Assembly: GCA_910585965.1 (NCBI GenBank)
Contig: CAJUHH010000025.1
Location: 1 to 36,063, forward strand
Direction: 5' to 3'
From: an uncultured Lachnospiraceae bacterium
Lineage (GTDB): Bacteria; Bacillota; Clostridia; Lachnospirales; Lachnospiraceae
DNA length: 36,063 nt
Shown piece after piece: positions 34,076 through 36,063 of the stretch. The translations under genes were made by a program, and so were the position numbers. Position 1 is the stretch's first letter, and each line of letters opens with the position of its first letter. Under the pieces are notes generated by a model. The model searched no databases and had not been told where the DNA came from. It saw only the letters and a program-made list of their open reading frames with translations.

Positions 34076-34116
34076 AATAGGAAAAGCTTTCCCCGCAATT
34101 GTGACATTTTCCTATT
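34076..34116 (+). promoter_or_regulatory. Inverted repeat upstream of the chemoreceptor promoter
   Basis: AATAGGAAAA and TTTTCCTATT form a perfect 10-bp inverted repeat with a 21-nt spacer, ending 7 nt before the -35 box at 34123. It could be an operator or a weak hairpin; there is no T run after it. Confidence 0.4.
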
Positions 34117-34122
34117 ATGCTA

Positions 34123-34151
34123 TTGCTATTACAATTTCTTTTTAGTACAAT
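34123..34151 (+). promoter_or_regulatory. Probable sigma-A-type promoter of the chemoreceptor gene
   Basis: TTGCTA, a 17-nt spacer and TACAAT, 50 nt before the start codon. A sigma-28-type flagellar promoter (TAAA, 15 nt, GCCGATAA) was looked for here and not found. Confidence 0.5.
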
Positions 34152-34201
34152 AAAACAAGAATATCCTTAAACTGCCATAGACATTGGAAGGAGCGGGCAA
34201 G

Positions 34202-35887
34202 ATGAAAAAGGCAATGAATCAATCCCTGATAACCTTGATTTTAAACGGAATATCCATTCTGTCGCTTATTTTTATGGTTCTTTCTTTACTCAGCTATAGT
34301 TATGCAAATAAGGAACTGAGGGCGGCCAGCGAGGAAAGATTTGCACTGACATACAATGCCAATCGCTTTATGAACGGTTCCGCTTATCTGACGAACGAGG
34401 TAAGGGCTTTTGCGGCAACAGGCAAGCAGGAGCATTATGATAATTACTGGAATGAAATCAATAATCTGAAGAACAGAGATCTGGGAGTAGCCGCCATGCA
34501 GGAAATCGGCATCACCCCGGAGGAACAGGAAATGATAGACGCTATGTCCTCCCTTTCCAATGAACTGGTTCCCCTGGAAGAACAGGCGATGGAAAACGTG
34601 CAGGCAGGAAAGCGGGAAGAGGCCATAAATTATGTGTATGGGGAAGATTACAGCACATCCATTGCCAAGATCAATTCCCTGAAAGAACAGTTTTTATCAA
34701 CATTGGATGCAAGGGCGAAAGAAAAAGTGGATGATTTAACGCAGAAAACGGACTTTATCAGCGCGACTATATTTGCGGCGCTGCTTATCGTAGGCATTTT
34801 GCAGATCATCAGTATGGTATTTATCAGAAAGAGGGTTCTAAAGCCGGTCATTGCCGTGAAAAACCAGATGGGGGAAATTTCCCAAGGGAATCTTTCCGCA
34901 GAATTCCCGTTGCAGTCCAATACTTCGGAAATTGGGATGCTGGTAGAATCTATCCACGAAACCAAAAGGGAATTAAAGACATATATCCATGACATTGACT
35001 CCAAGTTAAGCCAGATGGCGCAGGGGAAAATGGATCTGACGATCGACAGCAGCTACCGTGGGGAATTTGTTCCAATCCAGAAAGCAATGAGCCAGATACT
35101 GGATTCGCTTAATGAAGCCCTTTCCCAGATAAACTACATATCAGGGCAGGTATCAAAGGAATCCAAAACGATGGCTTCCGATGCGGAAGTGCTTTCCGAA
35201 GGCGCAATCCAGCAGGCATCGGCGGTAGAGGAATTGTCCGCAAGCATTCAGGAACTGTCAGGCCAGGTTGACCGCACTTCTGCGGATGCGGAAGATGCAA
35301 GAAGCTGTTCGACCGATGCGGCAAGGCAGCTGGATATCTGCAATGAGAAGATGGCGGATCTGAAGCTTGCTATGGAGGATATTTCCAAAGCTTCCCAAGA
35401 GATCGGCGGCATTATTAAAACGATTGAGGATATTTCTTTCCAGACCAACCTGCTCGCACTGAATGCGGCTGTGGAAGCGGCCAGGGCCGGCGAGACAGGC
35501 AAAGGTTTTGCCGTAGTGGCGGAAGAAGTAAAAAGCCTGGCAAATAAGAGTTCGGATTCGGCGCAGAATATTACGGAACTGATTGAAAATTCCATTATGC
35601 TGATCCGGCAGGGAACCGAGTTATCGGCAGATACGACAGAGGCTCTGGCAGCAGGAGTCCAGGGCGCGCGGAAATCAACGGATTTGATGGAGCAGATCGC
35701 CGATTCAGCGTTACAGCAGGCCCAGTCGCTGCGCCAGCTGACCCTCGGCATGGAGCAGATATCGGAGGTAGTTCAGACAAACGCTTCCACGGCAGAAAAG
35801 TCCGCAATGTCTGCCAGAGAACTATATGGACATGCAGAAAGAATGAAAACATCCGTCCAGCAGTTCAAGCTCCGTGGACAGGTGTGA
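34202..35887 (+). CDS. Methyl-accepting chemotaxis protein
   Basis: A 561-aa membrane chemoreceptor. The order of parts is a short cytoplasmic N-terminus, TM1 (about 9-33), an extracellular all-helical sensor of about 155 residues (4-helix-bundle type, with AFAATGKQEHYDNYW), TM2 (about 188-210), and a HAMP domain (RKRVLKPVIAVKNQMGEIS). The coiled-coil signalling domain follows, with the highly conserved tip ISFQTNLLALNAAVEAARAGETGKGFAVVAEEV. It relays ligand binding to CheA/CheW. The ATG at 34202 follows GGAAGGAGCGG; an in-frame start at 34184 lies upstream of that site. It stands alone between a terminator and its own terminator. No pentapeptide CheR tether at the C-terminus. The ligand is unknown. 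Confidence 0.95.
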   Translation: MKKAMNQSLITLILNGISILSLIFMVLSLLSYSYANKELRAASEERFALTYNANRFMNGSAYLTNEVRAFAATGKQEHYDNYWNEINNLKNRDLGVAAMQEIGITPEEQEMIDAMSSLSNELVPLEEQAMENVQAGKREEAINYVYGEDYSTSIAKINSLKEQFLSTLDARAKEKVDDLTQKTDFISATIFAALLIVGILQIISMVFIRKRVLKPVIAVKNQMGEISQGNLSAEFPLQSNTSEIGMLVESIHETKRELKTYIHDIDSKLSQMAQGKMDLTIDSSYRGEFVPIQKAMSQILDSLNEALSQINYISGQVSKESKTMASDAEVLSEGAIQQASAVEELSASIQELSGQVDRTSADAEDARSCSTDAARQLDICNEKMADLKLAMEDISKASQEIGGIIKTIEDISFQTNLLALNAAVEAARAGETGKGFAVVAEEVKSLANKSSDSAQNITELIENSIMLIRQGTELSADTTEALAAGVQGARKSTDLMEQIADSALQQAQSLRQLTLGMEQISEVVQTNASTAEKSAMSARELYGHAERMKTSVQQFKLRGQV

Positions 35888-35927
35888 TTTTCTTGCAATA
35901 GAAGATGCTTAATGAAATATAATGATA

Positions 35928-35976
35928 AAAATAGCCCACAGCCATTTTCTACAGTATTTGGCTACGGGCTATTTTC
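35928..35976 (+). terminator. Intrinsic terminator after the chemoreceptor gene
   Basis: AAAATAGCCC pairs with GGGCTATTTT, and an inner AGCCA pairs with TGGCT. The stem ends in a T run. Nothing further was recognised from here to the end of the window. Confidence 0.8.
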
Positions 35977-36063
35977 AGCTTTCAATTACTGAAAATGAGT
36001 AGGGCAAGGACATAAAAATCCAATCGCGCAAGTTTTTCGGTTCATGGCGGGACCGGACAGGCG

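Larger units (their letters stand above)
33938..34153 (+). other. Gene-poor stretch with a doubtful 71-codon reading frame
   Basis: Within the 394 nt between the GGGtGRT and chemoreceptor genes, an open frame from ATG 33938 reads MIKQNCEFFKELTYDKQV and continues with a plausible charged helix (VAIADAIEDKEIKATVQAEN). It then ends in an unconvincing Phe/Cys/Tyr-rich tail that runs through an inverted repeat and the chemoreceptor promoter. It has no ribosome site. It may be a decayed gene fragment; I do not call it a gene. Confidence 0.25.

Noticed and set aside
33887..34153. 88-codon frame beginning with GTG inside the terminator stem
   Set aside because: It starts in the terminator, has no ribosome site, and its end runs through a promoter; at most a gene remnant.

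Overview
The window most likely comes from the chromosome of an anaerobic Clostridia member, probably Lachnospiraceae-like. This is inferred from ferredoxin-linked 2-oxoacid chemistry (IorAB), the Fe-S scaffold/GGGtGRT pair typical of anaerobic Firmicutes, strong GGAGG-type ribosome binding sites and sigma-A-type promoters. No rRNA, tRNA, CRISPR array or insertion sequence was seen.

Layout. (1) 190-4317, plus strand: an arylpyruvate/aryl-acid operon (iorA, iorB, a phenylacetate-CoA ligase and a double-ACT protein). (2) 4455-7528, plus: a DEAD-box RNA helicase with an attenuator-like leader, then a membrane-anchored TPR protein. (3) 7624-10826, minus: a sodium:solute symporter and an acyl-CoA synthetase, probably uptake and activation of one carboxylic acid. 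(4) 10940-23050, plus: a 12-kb operon with its own strong promoter and a strong terminator. It encodes a 66-aa peptide with a Cys-rich tail, two radical SAM/SPASM enzymes, a PqqD-like RRE protein, a large P-loop ATPase, a large adenosine-deaminase-fold protein, a third radical SAM enzyme with an apparent cobalamin-binding N-terminus, and a UvrA-like ATPase lacking the UvrB-binding domain. (5) 23071-24670, minus: ABC permease and ATPase. (6) 24948-31910, plus: argH, asd, an EAL phosphodiesterase, DNA topoisomerase III and a left-handed beta-helix protein. (7) 32090-33807: Fe-S scaffold-like protein and GGGtGRT protein behind a structured leader. (8) 34202-35887: a methyl-accepting chemotaxis protein.

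The exciting part is region 4. The ATPase/deaminase pair matches in size, order and motifs the RdrA/RdrB pair of the RADAR anti-phage system. Here it lies inside what otherwise reads as a RiPP (ribosomally made, post-translationally modified peptide) operon: precursor, RRE and three radical SAM enzymes. No exporter or leader peptidase is encoded, so the modified peptide may act inside the cell. My reading is a composite defence or stress system in which a radical-SAM-modified peptide works with, triggers or restrains a RADAR-like complex, and the UvrA2-like protein protects or senses DNA. The family assignments rest on visible motifs. The functional coupling is inference.

The first 189 bases hold no convincing gene, and the last 175 bases hold only a terminator. 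All family calls were made by reading the sequence; no database search was possible.
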